The notes below the pieces were generated by a model, which had not been told where the DNA came from, searched no databases, and saw nothing but the letters and a program-made list of their open reading frames with translations. Shown here one piece after another: positions 20,657-32,678 of a stretch of 64,000 nt of DNA. The stretch comes from Portulaca oleracea (Eukaryota > Streptophyta > Magnoliopsida > Caryophyllales > Portulacaceae). Within the stretch, counting starts at the first letter, position 1. Each line of letters starts with the position of its first letter. The position numbers and the translations under genes were made by a program. The DNA lies in assembly GCA_029582165.1 (NCBI GenBank), contig CM055874.1:45526269-45590268 (forward strand), given 5' to 3'.

Positions 20657-23600
20657 TTTGTCAATTAACATGGCAGTAATGGTTTGATTTTTGCTGATAA
20701 TGGTAAAAACGGTGATGGTACTTGTGACCATTCTGGAACAATGGTGGCTTGGGAGACTGAGGAGTCGACAGTTGGTTCTCTTGGAGAAAGGATGGTACAA
20801 TGCACTGTGGAGCCCTCATTGAGTTTGGATAATGGTTCAAGGTCATCACCTACAGTTGGGGATGAATTTGTTTTGCCTTCGCTTTCTGAGGAGCATTGCT
20901 GCTTTGACTCTACTCGTGGCTTAGGTCCATTAGAGGATGAACGGTTGGATACTGTTGATGCCTGTCGGAAGCCTTTCCATGGAGATTTAAATTCTCAGTT
21001 AACAAGTGATTTTGATTGTGACAAAGCTGATCATAACCCTGATTTAGGAAATGTGTCAAGCATTGAACTTGGCATAAACAGAATTTATTTTGATGAAACA
21101 CAATATGGAAGTGATACCAATCAATGTCCTAGTGACCAGATGGCCTGTTCAACTCAGTGGGTTGAGCCCGTTTCAAATGCCAACAGTTATTCACAGGCAC
21201 TGCCCGCAGACAGAGTTGTCTTTGTTCCACAGTCTCTCCCTGAGGAGCATTATTGCTCAGACTCTAATAGTGAGCTAGGTCTATTGGAAGTTGATAAAAC
21301 CCTCTGAAACAAGCATTGTGGGCATTGAAGACAAAATGATCTGTCAAGATAGCGTTGATAAAGGTAAGAAGAAGAAAAGGAATAAGAAGGATAAGCTTTG
21401 TGAAGGGAGCAATCTTGGGATGGAAGACAAAGCGTTGAGTCAAGCTGGCGTTGGCAAAGCTAAGTCAAAGAAGGGTGGACGGCATAGAGTAAGTACTGTT
21501 TTTTGCTTCAAGGACACTGAGATGGGTGCTTCTAATGAGAACCCTTTGAGCAGCATTTCTAGGAGCGAACCGACTTCAACAGAGCCCTTGTCAGTCTTTG
21601 AGAAGCTTCCCAACAAGGCCCCTAGCTTGGATAAGGGTGTGGATAACAATGCTTATTCCCATATAGTTGCTGGTATTGAACCAGCTGAAAACCTCTCTTT
21701 ATCTCTTTCTCCTGATGGAATTGAGGGAAAAAGAATTTCAGAAGGGCCAAAAGCCTAGGGAAAATCTAAGAGTAAGTCTAAGGTAACTGAGGCGACAAAG
21801 AAACAAAGAGAAACTTCTGCTCAATCGAAGAGCAGCAAAAGGAACGGAAAAAGTAAATCCACACAGAGAGAAGAGAATGAAAGTTTAGTCCAGGCAAATG
21901 ACAAAGGGAGCCAATCACAAACAGGTATGCAAGATTTCTGATTGTTATGTGCTATTCTCTATTCTTCTACTCCATCCTTTGTTCTAGATTCTGTTACTTC
22001 TAGATATCTTTTTGTCTCTTTAGTCGGTGAAGTTTGTCTTCCTATGATAGGTTGCTTTAAGATCTGAAAGAAATTAGGAAATATGTTGCAGGGAAATACG
22101 ACATGCTTGATGTGACAAAAACTGAAACTGAGAATGTAGTGGTGCTCGAGAATGTATCTTGCATGGATGTTTTACCTGCTGAAGGTGGAGAGCGAGCCAT
22201 GCCATTAGCATGCGCTTGTTGCGATGACTGTCACAAATGGCGTTGCATACCTGCCAAACTTGCAGATATCATTGAAGACTGTAAATGGTAAAGTTCATTA
22301 CTGAAATCTCTGTTACTTAATATTAAACATAGTATTTAGAGAATAGAGGTACTCCGTACTTGGTGGTGATCTACAGTTGGCATTTTCCCAAGTAGGATGA
22401 AGGGCTGCTACTTGAAATGTAGTTTAGCAATGCTTCTAGTTGCAATTTTTCAACCAAACTTTCTGATGTAAGCGTACACTATTATTTAAGTTTATGATCC
22501 TGGAAGATTAATAATCTCTCTTTAGTTCTGAAGAGCATTCTGACTTTCCTTAACTACTTAGTTCCAGTAACTATTGAGGCTTCTTTTCCAGTGCTATTCG
22601 TAGGATATGAAGGCATACATTTTAACTCTTGTTGGCTGCTTTACTATTCCTTTCTACTCCACCCCCTTTGCCCCTTTTGCTAGAATATTGCCAAAAATGT
22701 TTTGAACCATATCATAGAAGTCTTCCAGTTTAAGCCACATTTTCTACTCCACTCAAATTGTGGGTGGGGTACTTGGCTCAGATCACTTTCTTCCACAAAC
22801 AATTATCCTCAAAGGCAAACCTCCAAAGCCATTTGGTCTTAACTATTGAGAGCTTCATTCATTACATGGAGAGTTCACCAAATTCTCAATCGTACTTGGG
22901 CTTACACACATTGGCCCAACAAACCCAATGAAAACCATAATCACAATCATGGCTAGAAAAGGGGAAGTCCTACATAATTTTCCAGTTCAGTGATGGTTTC
23001 TGGAATTTTTTTGGTGGGTTGTGATAATATGAAAGAAGGGATTACTATGTCTCATGAGCATTGTTGTATCTGAAGTACATATGTCTTCAAAGAAGGAACG
23101 ATTAGTTGTATCTCATGGGGAAAAGATATTCTTTTCAACACACTCTGTCAAAGTTGTCACCTGAAGATATATTATTCTGTTGTTTTCCTGTATCTTCCAC
23201 TTATTATGATTTCTCTTGAAGGACTTGCAAGGACAACCAGGGTAAATAAAGCCTTCGCTGATTGCTCAATTCCCCAAGAGAAGTCTAATGCCGAAATTAA
23301 TGCTGAGCTGCAAATATCAGATGAGGAGGGTGGTCGTGACGGCCATTTAGGCTCCAAGGGTGGTGGCATTAGGCATGCAATAGGTTTGTCTTCTCTATGG
23401 TTGGGAATTTAATTGTATCAAGTTGGGTTGCTACCTTGAGCTTTAACATTTACTTTTGCATTTCATATCTTGACCCCCTCACAGCCTCACAACCTTCAAC
23501 TTGGATGCTGATAAAGTCAAACTTGTTTCTGCATCGCAGTCGCAAAACCCAGACCATGGACGAGGTAGGAGAACTGTACTGAGTTGAATTAGTTTTTATT

Positions 23601-26096
23601 TTTTTTAAAAATAAAATTCTAGATTTGTTATTTGTTTTTCAGTCTTTGATATTTATATCTGCTATGGGCGTTTTTAATTCTCATCCATTTGGAACACTCT
23701 CATTTGTGCTTCATCATGCTGAATACATAACTTGGAAACATATTCTCCTGGGTTCGTTCATGTTTTGAGTTGAAGTTCCAACTCAAATCTGGATCAGATT
23801 GTCAATCCTTGTTCTGAGGGCTCATCTCTTTCTTTATCCGGTACTCTTTAGGTACATATAGTTTTTCGAGAATTTGATGATATTTTATTGTGTGCAATCA
23901 TTATATAATGGTTTGCCACTGCAAGCCTCCGGCAGAGGGTAGTCTGGGCTGTGGGAGTCAGTGTCTGAATAGGATGCTGAACATTGTATGTGTTCAAGGA
24001 ACCTGCCCTTGTGGGGATCTTTGTTCAAATCAACAGGTAATGTGCCAATATATGTGCTGTCCATGCCTATAGTTTCACTATTATTTGAATATGCCCACTG
24101 TTATTAGTTGTTTCATGGATTTCTTTATCCTGCAGTTCCAAAAACGACAATATGCCAAGCTTAGTTGGTTCTGCTGTGGAAAAAAGGGCTATGGGTTGCA
24201 AGCATCGGAAGATATTTCAAACGGGTAGTTTCTTATTGAATATGTTGGAGAGGTACTCCTGACAATTGTTTATATGTATGACTCGTTAACTGTAGAGTGC
24301 ATGGAGAAAATTTCAGCAGGATGTGTTGCCCTTGAATTTCTTATGAGGCTTTTTTGATACTTTGATTCGAAGGAGAAGGCAGTTTAGTATCGTCTACAGT
24401 GGGAGAGCTTTTTTTTTGGGGGGGAGGGGGGGGGGGAGGCGAGAATCCGATCGTGCAGCTTTGTGGGATCCTTCTTACGTAAGAAAAACAGATTTAGATA
24501 GTATGCGCGTATATTTGGGCACCTGTCATTCCTTGTCTTGGGGTTCATTGTCATGACTACTGTCAAATCTTTAAGCGACCTCTGTATTAACCTTGGATTT
24601 GTTCCACCGTTGACTGTTAGATTGGAACATTGCTTGTTATGCTTTAGATAACATTATCCATAAGAGGTAGGGGGCATGATTATATTTGTAATTTGCAGTT
24701 GCCCCTTCTGTGTTGTCAATTTGATACAACCATGGATGGTTGGGAAAGCTTTGGTGTATAACCAGTGAGTTTTCATGTGTTATTCTGTATTCTACACAGG
24801 TGTTGGATTTGCAAGCTTATGAAGCAAGGCAGAAAGACTATGCTTCAAAGGGATATAAGCATTTCTACTTCATGACGTTGAATGTGAATGAGGTTCTAGC
24901 TTAAGCATTTCTACTTCATGACGTTGCCTGTTATGCAATCAATTTCTCTCGCTGCTGTCTACATCTATCAAAGTGCTTTTGATTCTGACTTTGTTAACGG
25001 TGTTGGTTTCTGTATGGCAAGACACCGTTTTTGCACTTTCCAAGATTGTTCTGTATTTGTTTCAGCAGTTTGCTAAATTACTCTTGCATTGACAGGATGC
25101 TTCAAAGGGTCATTTGAAACTGCTTCTGCTCACTGTAGCTTCTGGTGATAGTGGTAACGGTGGAGCAATCCGGAGGTTAGTGCACTATTGCAATAAATCC
25201 AGCTGTAGAAAAAAAGTATCAGTTTTTGTTTTGTTATGCTTGGAAATTATTCCCATTTTTCGACGTTTGAAGTTATTTGAAATTTGAAAACGATGCTTAG
25301 TCAACATCAGGGTATCAGTTTGGATGGTAAAATCTGGTTTTGGACAAATGCTCTGCATCATATTTCTGCATTAACAATGATCAGATTGAAGTATCATTTA
25401 CATTAGGTGAATTGGATACACGTGATAATTACACGTGTGTGCGTGTGCATGCACGGATTTGTGTTTTTATGTGTGCGTGTGTTCCATCGATATGCCTATA
25501 GATGGATATACATATATGGATGTACCTATGTCCTTACATGCATGCATACAAATGTATGTACGTAAACATTTATGTGCTTACGTGTGTGTGCACTTTTAAA
25601 ATACTCGTCTGCTGTTTCCAAAGGATACCTTCAGGAGAGGTTTAACTCCCATTTACTCGTTTCATATGGCATTCCATTTTCAGTTGTGCAGCAGTTGGGG
25701 TCTCCTGAATCGGAAACCGTTGACAGCTGGGTTATTGCTTCTACCATTCCATTCCAACCATATCCGCCCCTCCCTCCTTATCCGAGGCAAGATCAGGGCA
25801 TTCCAAGCACCTCTGACTCAGGGGTAGTTCCGGCAAATGCACAAAATCCCGGGCCAGCTAACCACCAGTATATGGTCCATCAGGACGAGGGGTTTATGAA
25901 CGCTCCCGGTAAGAGATTCAATCGGCAACACAGGTGGAGTAATATTAATAGTAATCATAATCAGGCCCCAAAATGGAGGCGCCCTTGGTTGAAGAGGAGA
26001 AATGGATGGGGTTTCAAGGGGAACTATCCGAGAAACGACACCTTCATGGGAGGAGGAATCATGCCTAAATGGACACGACGGTCCACATTTAGTTGA
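20657..26096 (+). pseudogene. ASHH2: ASHH2/SDG8 (EFS) histone H3K36 methyltransferase pseudogene
   Basis: The ancestral protein is a nuclear H3K36 methyltransferase. Remnant exons: N-terminal acidic/Lys-rich exon about 20657-21924; CW zinc-finger exons 22092-22287 (CACCDDCHKWRCIPAKLAD) and 23222-23383 (TCKDN, KAFADCSIPQEKSNAEINAE); 23485-23564 (FLHRSRKTQTMDE); AWS 23905-24036 (VCHCKPP...GCGSQCLNRML, CVQGTCPCGDLCSNQQ); SET start 24136-24252 (KKGYGLQASEDI, FLIEYVGE); 24800-24892 (ARQKDYASKGYKHFYFMTLN); 25096-25175; last exon about 25624-26096. Lesions: frameshift at about 21300, TAG at 21756, frameshift after CKDN (about 23240), TAG 24226-24228 in the SET domain, and no AG acceptor before the 23905 exon. 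The SET C-terminal half (NHSCDPN region) and post-SET are missing. The catalytic domain is therefore gone. Confidence 0.85.
24856..24928 (+). repeat. Direct 25-bp repeat at the edge of the missing SET exons
   Basis: TAAGCATTTCTACTTCATGA followed by CGTTG occurs at about 24857-24881 inside the SET exon and again at about 24902-24926 just after its donor. The second copy is followed by unrelated sequence, where the exons for the rest of SET should come. It reads as a rearrangement scar. Confidence 0.75.
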
Positions 26097-26682
26097 TGTA
26101 AATCATAGTGTAGAGTTTGCACGTAATTCTTGTTAGCGGTCAGTTGGGAAAAAAAAAAAAGGAGAAGAAAGTCGATTGATTTGCTTCTATAGGAATACAT
26201 TCACTTCACAGGCCTTGTCCAATGTAAAACATAACTTTGGTTGAGCCACCACGTTTCTCAGTGAGAATTGGTAATTGAATTGAGGCGAGGATCAAACGAG
26301 GTTGCTTGTCTGTCTGCCTGCCTTTGATCCCTCATTTGTATAGCCAACCATTTGTATGTGCTGCACCCTTCTCATTAATTATTGTTTTGATGGGATAGTT
26401 TATTTGACTATTTGAATCTAAAGGGAATGTTGACCATTGTAATCCGATTTTGCCTGTACAAGATCAGATGTTGCACAAAATTTATAACTGACAGCTCTTA
26501 TATCGCGCTACTGAGAATGAACAATGACAATATCTGGAACACGTGCTCCAGGAGCATGTAATAAATTGTTTGAGATGCTTGTTCCTACAAGATTGTGGTT
26601 GGTGGTGTTTGGGCTACACTTGTATCACATATTGTTAGAAAAATGAGTATCTCAAAAAGCAATTTGTAAGAGAAAAAAAAGC
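26097..26682. other. ASHH2 pseudogene 3' flank
   Basis: 3' UTR-like sequence with an A-run at 26150-26160. No further gene or repeat recognised before the MITE at 26686. Confidence 0.5.
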
Positions 26683-26849
26683 TAAGGGTGTGTTTGATTG
26701 GGATGAAAATCGTTTTCTGGAAAATAATTTTCCCATTTTCCGGTGTTTGGTGACCGGAAAATGGAGAGAACAATTTTTCAAGAAAATGATTTTCCCCCAC
26801 CCTTTTGTAAATTATTTTCTTGACTCCAATATAAAGAAAACAATTTTCT

Positions 26850-27075
26850 CCCTCTCTCCCCTACTCTCTCTCTCTTCTTTTGTTCTCTCTCCCTTTTTTC
26901 TCTCTCTCCACCATTCTCTCTTACGTACCGATTTGAATATCTCTCTCGCATCTTTCTCTTTATCCGACACTCTTTCTCATACATCCGTTTTAATATCTTT
27001 TCTCTCTTCCACCACTCTCTCTCTCTCTCTCTCCCATTTTTCTCTCTCCACCACTCTCTCTCCTGCACTCGTCTT

Positions 27076-27135
<60 letters not shown>

Positions 27136-27150
27136 TCCCTCTCCACCACT
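26850..27150 (+). repeat. (CT)n / TCTC-rich microsatellite
   Basis: Long pyrimidine tract with perfect CT runs at about 27082-27131, inside the MITE. Open frames over it on both strands (RERERE or LSLSLS peptides) are artefacts of the dinucleotide repeat. Confidence 0.9.
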
Positions 27151-27232
27151 CTCTCCCACACAAACATTTTAATCTCTATCTCTTTATTTCCAAACAGGTG
27201 AAAATTATTTTCCAGGAAAATCATTTTCCTGT

Positions 27233-27896
27233 TGTAAACACAAATTTCCGGGTCTAAATAGATAAACACAAGAAATTAGTGAACAAATATAATATATTAA
27301 TTTCAAAGGATTTAGGGTACAATCTCTATGTATTTGTTACAAAATAAAATGTAACTCCTCCGATTCGATCTCCTTGAATGAACTTGAACGAGTCTTGAAT
27401 GAATATAGTTTTGGATGAATGTGATCTTGGATTAATATAGTCTTGAGTGTATATATTCTTGGATGAATGTGGTCTTGAACGAGGGTCGTAGAGACTTGAT
27501 CCCGATCAAGAGGAAGTGGTTTGATCTCCCACGAATGGACGGCACGAGCTTAAATTTTGTTGTGCTTCTTGTCTTCGAGAGAGAGAGAGAGTATGAGAGC
27601 TTTTGAGTTCTCCTTTTTATGTTTTTCAACCTCTCAAAATGAAGGAGGAGGCTCTCTATTTATAGAGAACCTGGACCAACTTTTAGGTCCATTTAATTCC
27701 TTTAAAAAAAAGGATAAATATTTATGTGTCACCCATGACATGTGGCATAATTTAATTAACCAAAATATAATATCATTTAATTTATAATTAAATTGATCAA
27801 AATATAATATTATTTAATTTATAATTAAATGATCCACCATAATTAATTTTGACACATGGCGGGTTATAATTGGCTGACAAATTTTTGTCTTCTACA
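27233..27896 (-). repeat. 3' LTR of the LTR element (left copy)
   Basis: Begins TGTAAACACAAATTTCCGGG and ends GTCTTCTACA on the plus strand. Near-identical to 32679-33344. Confidence 0.93.
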
Positions 27897-27908
27897 AATG
27901 CCCCCTTG
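27897..27908 (-). promoter_or_regulatory. Polypurine tract of the LTR element
   Basis: On the minus strand AAGGGGGCATT lies directly against the 3' LTR, the expected place and composition for the plus-strand priming tract. Positional inference. Confidence 0.6.
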
Positions 27909-28339
27909 AGAGTTGGCCGCGCTTACGACTTGCTAGTATTTGCCGCAGTCGGGTCTCGAAACTTGGACATAACGCTTGCACGATTTAACTTCGTACAATA
28001 TCGAAGTTGGGCCTCAAGTGTTGTTCATGGTGTATGACATGTAAAAGATATTGATCAACTTCAATGCACCAATCTTTTTTTTTTTTTTTTAAGAACACTT
28101 GAAATATGATATGAGCCAGTGGCAACCTATATAATACTCCATAAAACAGTAGCCGCCAAATTGAAGTCTGGGAGTGCATGACCATGATCTTTGGCATCAT
28201 TTAGTTAATTTCATTCTCAAATCATGCTTTAGTTTGGCAACTTCACATGATATGATTCTGATTAACTAAATCAATGCCAATTAATTAAGTATTCCTTATT
28301 TTACTGACTTGAATAATTACGATAAATTGCAGCTTATAC

Positions 28340-28850
28340 ATAAGGAAGGTATAGGGTGGAGATTTGCAACTCAGGCTGCTGGTTTCGTTGACCTGGCCAG
28401 CACAATCTCAACCGCCGTCGCTTTCCCATAATCTCCATCGGTCTCTCTTCCATGGCCAATGTCATCAGTGGCAACCTCTAATCAACATCAGCCTCAAAAC
28501 GATGCTGCATCCCTTCAAGCACTACTCGACCATGCCCTCCGGGTTGACCCGGGACAAGTCTGCTGTGCTGAAATCATGGGTGACCGAGCTCCCTACACAA
28601 AGAATCAAGTGTGACGTCAACATGATCTTAGGCCTCTTGGATGCCCCCAGTATCGAGCGGCCCAGCATCCTTGATGACCAACGCATTCTCGCGACACCTT
28701 TGCAACATAGTTTCCGATGAATGGTGTCCGACACATCGATGAACCACTGGGAGGGAACGGTGATGTCGACCCAACTACAGATGCACGGCCATGGCAGGGT
28801 CGAGGATAGATACGTTGATGAATCATCTGCAGGAAACAACTCTTAATCAT
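28340..28850. other. Relatively GC-rich, gene-like segment inside the LTR element
   Basis: Differs in composition from the AT-rich element around it and has overlapping open frames on both strands (plus 28364-28720; minus 28522-28839). Plus-strand peptide pieces such as KSWVTELPTQRIKCDVNMIL look protein-like, but I recognise no family and the frame breaks. A captured host gene fragment is possible. Confidence 0.35.
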
Positions 28851-29340
28851 GTGAAATCAACTTGACTGTTTGGTGACGAGTTTGGTTCAACTCAGAAATG
28901 CGCAAGAAAAACTTCATTTGGGTTGTCACTTGAATGCATGTTCTTAAATCTTCTGCTGATGCTTCTTCTCATGGTGCAAAAGATGACCATGAAAACCTTT
29001 TTGGATCCATTTCTTGTAGAGAGAGAGAATTAAACTCCACTCTCTTCATTCATATGTTCATTTTTTTTTACTAAACCCAATGCACAAATGTGATGGCACA
29101 CACTGACATGCTAAAACCAAGAGGGGACTTTGTCTAGCTTTTTCACATGGGCTTGCCCCCATTTGCTTTTTTTTTTTCTTTTTTTTTGTCCTTTTTTTAT
29201 TTTAATAAAAGAAAATCAGTTTTCTTTTGATGCACTAAATTTTTTGGACAACTTAAATTGTACACTTTTTATTGATCCGGTGCTTTTTTAGCATCCCTTG
29301 TTTATTTGCAGGGACAAAATTATCTCAGCAGTCAAATAGC

Positions 29341-30395
29341 CTTTCGAGTAAATCTTGGCGACACGAAGACAAGTGGTGTCTCTTGATTGTTTTTCTCAAT
29401 TGGGGACATCAATTTGGTCCGTCTTGAGCATATCCTGGCGATCCGAAGACAAGCGGTGTCTCTTGATTGTTTTTCTCAATTGGGGACATCAGTTCGGTCC
29501 GTCTTGAGCATATCCTGGCGATCCGAAGACAAGCAGTGGCCTTTGATTGTCCTCCTCAGTTGTGGACATCAATTCGGCCTGTCTTGAGCATGTATTGGCG
29601 ACCAGAAGACAAGCGGTGACCTTTGATTGTCCTCCTTAGTTGTGGACATCAATTCGGCCCGTCTTGAGTATGTATTGGCGACCAGAAGACAAGTGGTGAC
29701 ATTTGATTGTCCTCCTCAGTTGTGGACATCAATTCAGCCTGTCTTGAGCATGTATTGGCGACCAGAAGACAAGCGGTGACTTTTGATTGTCCTCCTTAGC
29801 TGTGGATATCAATTAGTCCCGTCTTGAGCATGTATTGGCTACCAGAAGACAAGCGGTGACCTTTGATTGTTCTCCTCAGTTGTGGACATCAATTCGGCCC
29901 GTCTTGAGCATGTATTGGCGACCTGAAGACAAACGGTGACTTTTGATTGTCCTCCTTAGCTGTGGATATCAATTCGTCCCGTCTTGAGCATGTATTGGCG
30001 ACCAGAAGACAAGCGGTGACCTTTGATTGTCTTCCTCAGTTGTGGACATCAATTCGGCCCGTCTTGAGCATGTATTGGCGACCAGAAGACAAACGGTGAC
30101 CTTTGATTGTCCTCATTAGTTGTGGACATCAATTCAGCCCGTCTTGAGCATGTATTGGCGATCAAAAGACAAGCGGTAACCTTTGATTGTTCTCCTCAGT
30201 TGTGGACATCAATTCGGCCCGTCTTGAGCATGTATTGGTGACCAGAAGACAAGCGGTGACCTTTGATTGTCCTCCTTAGTTGTGGACATCAATTCGGCCC
30301 ATCTTGAGCATGTATTGGCGAGCAGAAGACAAGCGGTGACCTTTGATTGTCCTCCTCAGTTGTGGACATCAATTCGGCCCGTCTTGAATTATATA
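29341..30395 (-). repeat. 80-bp tandem repeat array, about 13 units
   Basis: The word GTCTTGAGCA (with variants) recurs at 29421, 29501, 29581, 29661, 29741 and so on to 30381, exactly every 80 bp: 12 full periods plus a partial first unit. Each unit contains AGAAGACAAGCGGTGAC, TTTGATTGTCCTCC and GTGGACATCAATTCGG. The first units differ most from the rest. No continuous ORF. It lies in the 3' half of the non-autonomous LTR element. Confidence 0.93.
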
Positions 30396-30419
30396 ACTGA
30401 TAATCGGAAGACAACTTAT

Positions 30420-30995
30420 CTGCATGAGTCTGCATCACGCCTTTGAACACTTGATCCTCTTGATCTTTGATGCCTCGAACGTCTAGACCTTGGAAATTCA
30501 ACATTCTTTGATGACTTGAATCTTGGACTTTGTTGAATTAGGAATCTCAAACTTGAAAACCTTGAATTTTGACTTCAGAATATTTAACTTGGATGACTTG
30601 AGAACCTTTGATTTGAAAGTCTTTAGTTTTGACTTGAAAGTCTTTAATTTTGCTGACTTGTGAGTCTTTGACTTGAAAGTCTTGAATTTAGGTTGGTGAG
30701 TCTTTGGTGTTGATGACTTGGGGGTCTTGGTTTTGACTTGGAAGTCTTTAATTTTGGTGACTTGAGAGTCTTTTTTTCTTGAAAATTTTGAATTTGGGCT
30801 TGTGAGTCTTGAGTGTTGATGACTTGGAAGTCTTGGATTTTGACTTGTGAGTCATTAACTTGATGACTTGAGAGTCTTGATTTGGATGACTTGGAAGTCT
30901 TGAATTTTTGACTTGTGAGTCTTGATTTGGATGAATTGGAAGTCTTAAATTTTTGACTTTTGAGTCTTTTTTTTTTTTATAACTTGACTTGACGA
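30420..30995 (-). repeat. Degenerate short repeats (GACTTGxxAGTCTT)
   Basis: Variants of TGACTTGGAAGTCTTGAATT recur about every 30-45 bp. On the minus strand part reads as a Lys/Ser-rich peptide with a repeated HPNQDSQVKN motif (30748-31011). This is the region just downstream of gag, where pol would be in an autonomous element. Confidence 0.75.
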
Positions 30996-31094
30996 CTTGT
31001 AATAAGTTCAATCAGATTCATCGCTCTCGTCTTCATCGAACACGATCTTACCTTCATTTTTAAGCCTCATGACAAGCTCCTTAAAAGTTTGACA

Positions 31095-32601
31095 CTACTC
31101 TAACGGATGACTAATGATCCTATGGTACTTGCAGTATTTAGGGTCATTGATTCTTCCAACTTCACTGGGACGTTTCGACTCTGGAAGTTTAATAATTCCT
31201 TTTTCAAGAAGTTTATCAAGTATTTCAGGTGTATCACCATCGGAGAAAGGATATTCTTTCTCTTCAAAGATTGTGGATGAAGGAATTCCTTTTGACGTAC
31301 CCCCGAGTGAAGTTTGCTTCTCTTTGACGCTTGATCTTCTTGCATCATGTTTGAAAATTGTGAGCTCCATGTCATGTGCCCGCGTTGCCAATTCTTGAAA
31401 AGTTGTTGGCTTACTCATATGCAAAACATAAAGCAGATCCCATTCCATACCTTGTATACACATCTCGACAGCGGAGGTTTCAGACAATCGATCTTTGCAC
31501 TCAAGGCTGAGTGACCTCCAACGATTGATATAGTCCAAGACTGGCTCCCGGTACCACTGCTTTGTGTTTGTCAACTCCATCATACTAATGATGCGCTGAG
31601 TGCTATAGAATCGATTAAGGAATTCTTGCTCCATTTCTCCCCAACTGTCGATGGACTCTGGCTCCAAGTCCGTATACCAATCAAAGGCGATTCCTTTAAG
31701 GGTTCTAACGAACTGCTTCACTAGTTGATCTCCTTCAGTCCCAGCATTATTGCAAGTCTCGATGAAATGAGCTATATGCTGCTTAGGATTCCCTTTACCA
31801 TCGAATTGAGTGAATTTCGGCGGTTGATAGCCGTAAGGCATGCGAAGTGCGTCAATCCTCTTTGTGTAAGGCTTCATGTACAATTGAGTTTTACGAGAGC
31901 CTCCCTCGATCTGAGCTTTTATCGCATCGCTACTAGTTTTTGGATCTGCTCCACAGATAATGAGCCTGAGTCGGGACCTTCTTCATATTTCTCTTCTTCG
32001 TCAGAGTCTTCGTGATTGGAACCTTTGTCGGCATCTTCATCTCCTGAACTTTCGTCAAATTTGATAGTGGGTCGCTTTTTTAATTTCTTTGTCAATTTCT
32101 TGATCCGCGCATCTTGTCGCTTAATATGCTCAGTCTTTTCCTCGCTTTCTTTCTCAAGTCTTGCTAGTGTGGCCTTCATAGTCTTGAATTCTTCTTCATA
32201 GTTAATAGCATCTATGACCATGACAGACATAATAACGATGTCGATACAGTCGGTATCATAATCGCAGGAGAGCGAATCCTTTGGTGACTTTGGCGTTTCC
32301 TCGCCATCTTCATAGTCTTCATCTTCTTCACTCAATGGTTGATGCTGGATATCATACATTCATTGAGCGACTATCTTCTTCGGGTCAACGGCTTGAGTCG
32401 ACATAGTTTGGTTTGCCCCCGATAAGTTGGAGTCAAAGATTTCAATGAGGCCCTGGATCCTTGTTTCTTGGCCTCATTAGCGGCGATCTTGGCCATCCTT
32501 CTAGTGATTACTCCATTAGATGTCATACTAGTTGTTGATTCTTGCGACTTGGATTGAGTAACTTCCTTTGAAGCACGAGAGATGTTGTTCTTAGATGCCA
32601 T
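31095..32601 (-). pseudogene. Retrotransposon gag (Ty3-type), broken
   Basis: Starts at MASKNNISRASKEVTQSKSQ (ATG at 32601). An acidic, coiled-coil-prone stretch follows (LARLEKESEEKTEHIKRQD), then the retrotrans_gag core: MPYGYQPPKFTQFDGKGNP, KQHIAHFIETCNNAGTEGDQ, KQFVRTLKGIAFDWYTDLEP and EFLNRFYSTQRIISMMELTN, ending with NDPKYCKYHR. The frame changes near 32400, a TGA stands before MYDIQHQ (32360), and the frame changes again near 31925. No zinc knuckle, protease or pol follows. An intact relative would package RNA; this copy cannot encode a full Gag. Confidence 0.88.
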
Positions 32602-32655
32602 CTTCTTTGAATAATGAGACGTTCGTTCTTGGAGAAAGAGATGAGAGTTAGAGAG

Positions 32656-32673
32656 GTCCCACCGAGCGTACCA
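32656..32673 (-). promoter_or_regulatory. Primer-binding site candidate of the LTR element
   Basis: On the minus strand TGGTACGCTCGGTGGGAC begins about 5 nt inside the 5' LTR boundary. TGG is the expected complement of a tRNA CCA end. I could not assign the tRNA. Confidence 0.5.
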
Positions 32674-32678
32674 AAATT

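Noticed and set aside
26778..27269. Long ORFs rich in RERERE / LSLSLS
   Set aside because: They translate a (CT)n microsatellite inside a MITE and are not genes.
29341..30395. Regular 80-bp repeats as a possible CRISPR array
   Set aside because: Whole units repeat with no unique spacers, in plant nuclear DNA inside an LTR element: an ordinary tandem array.
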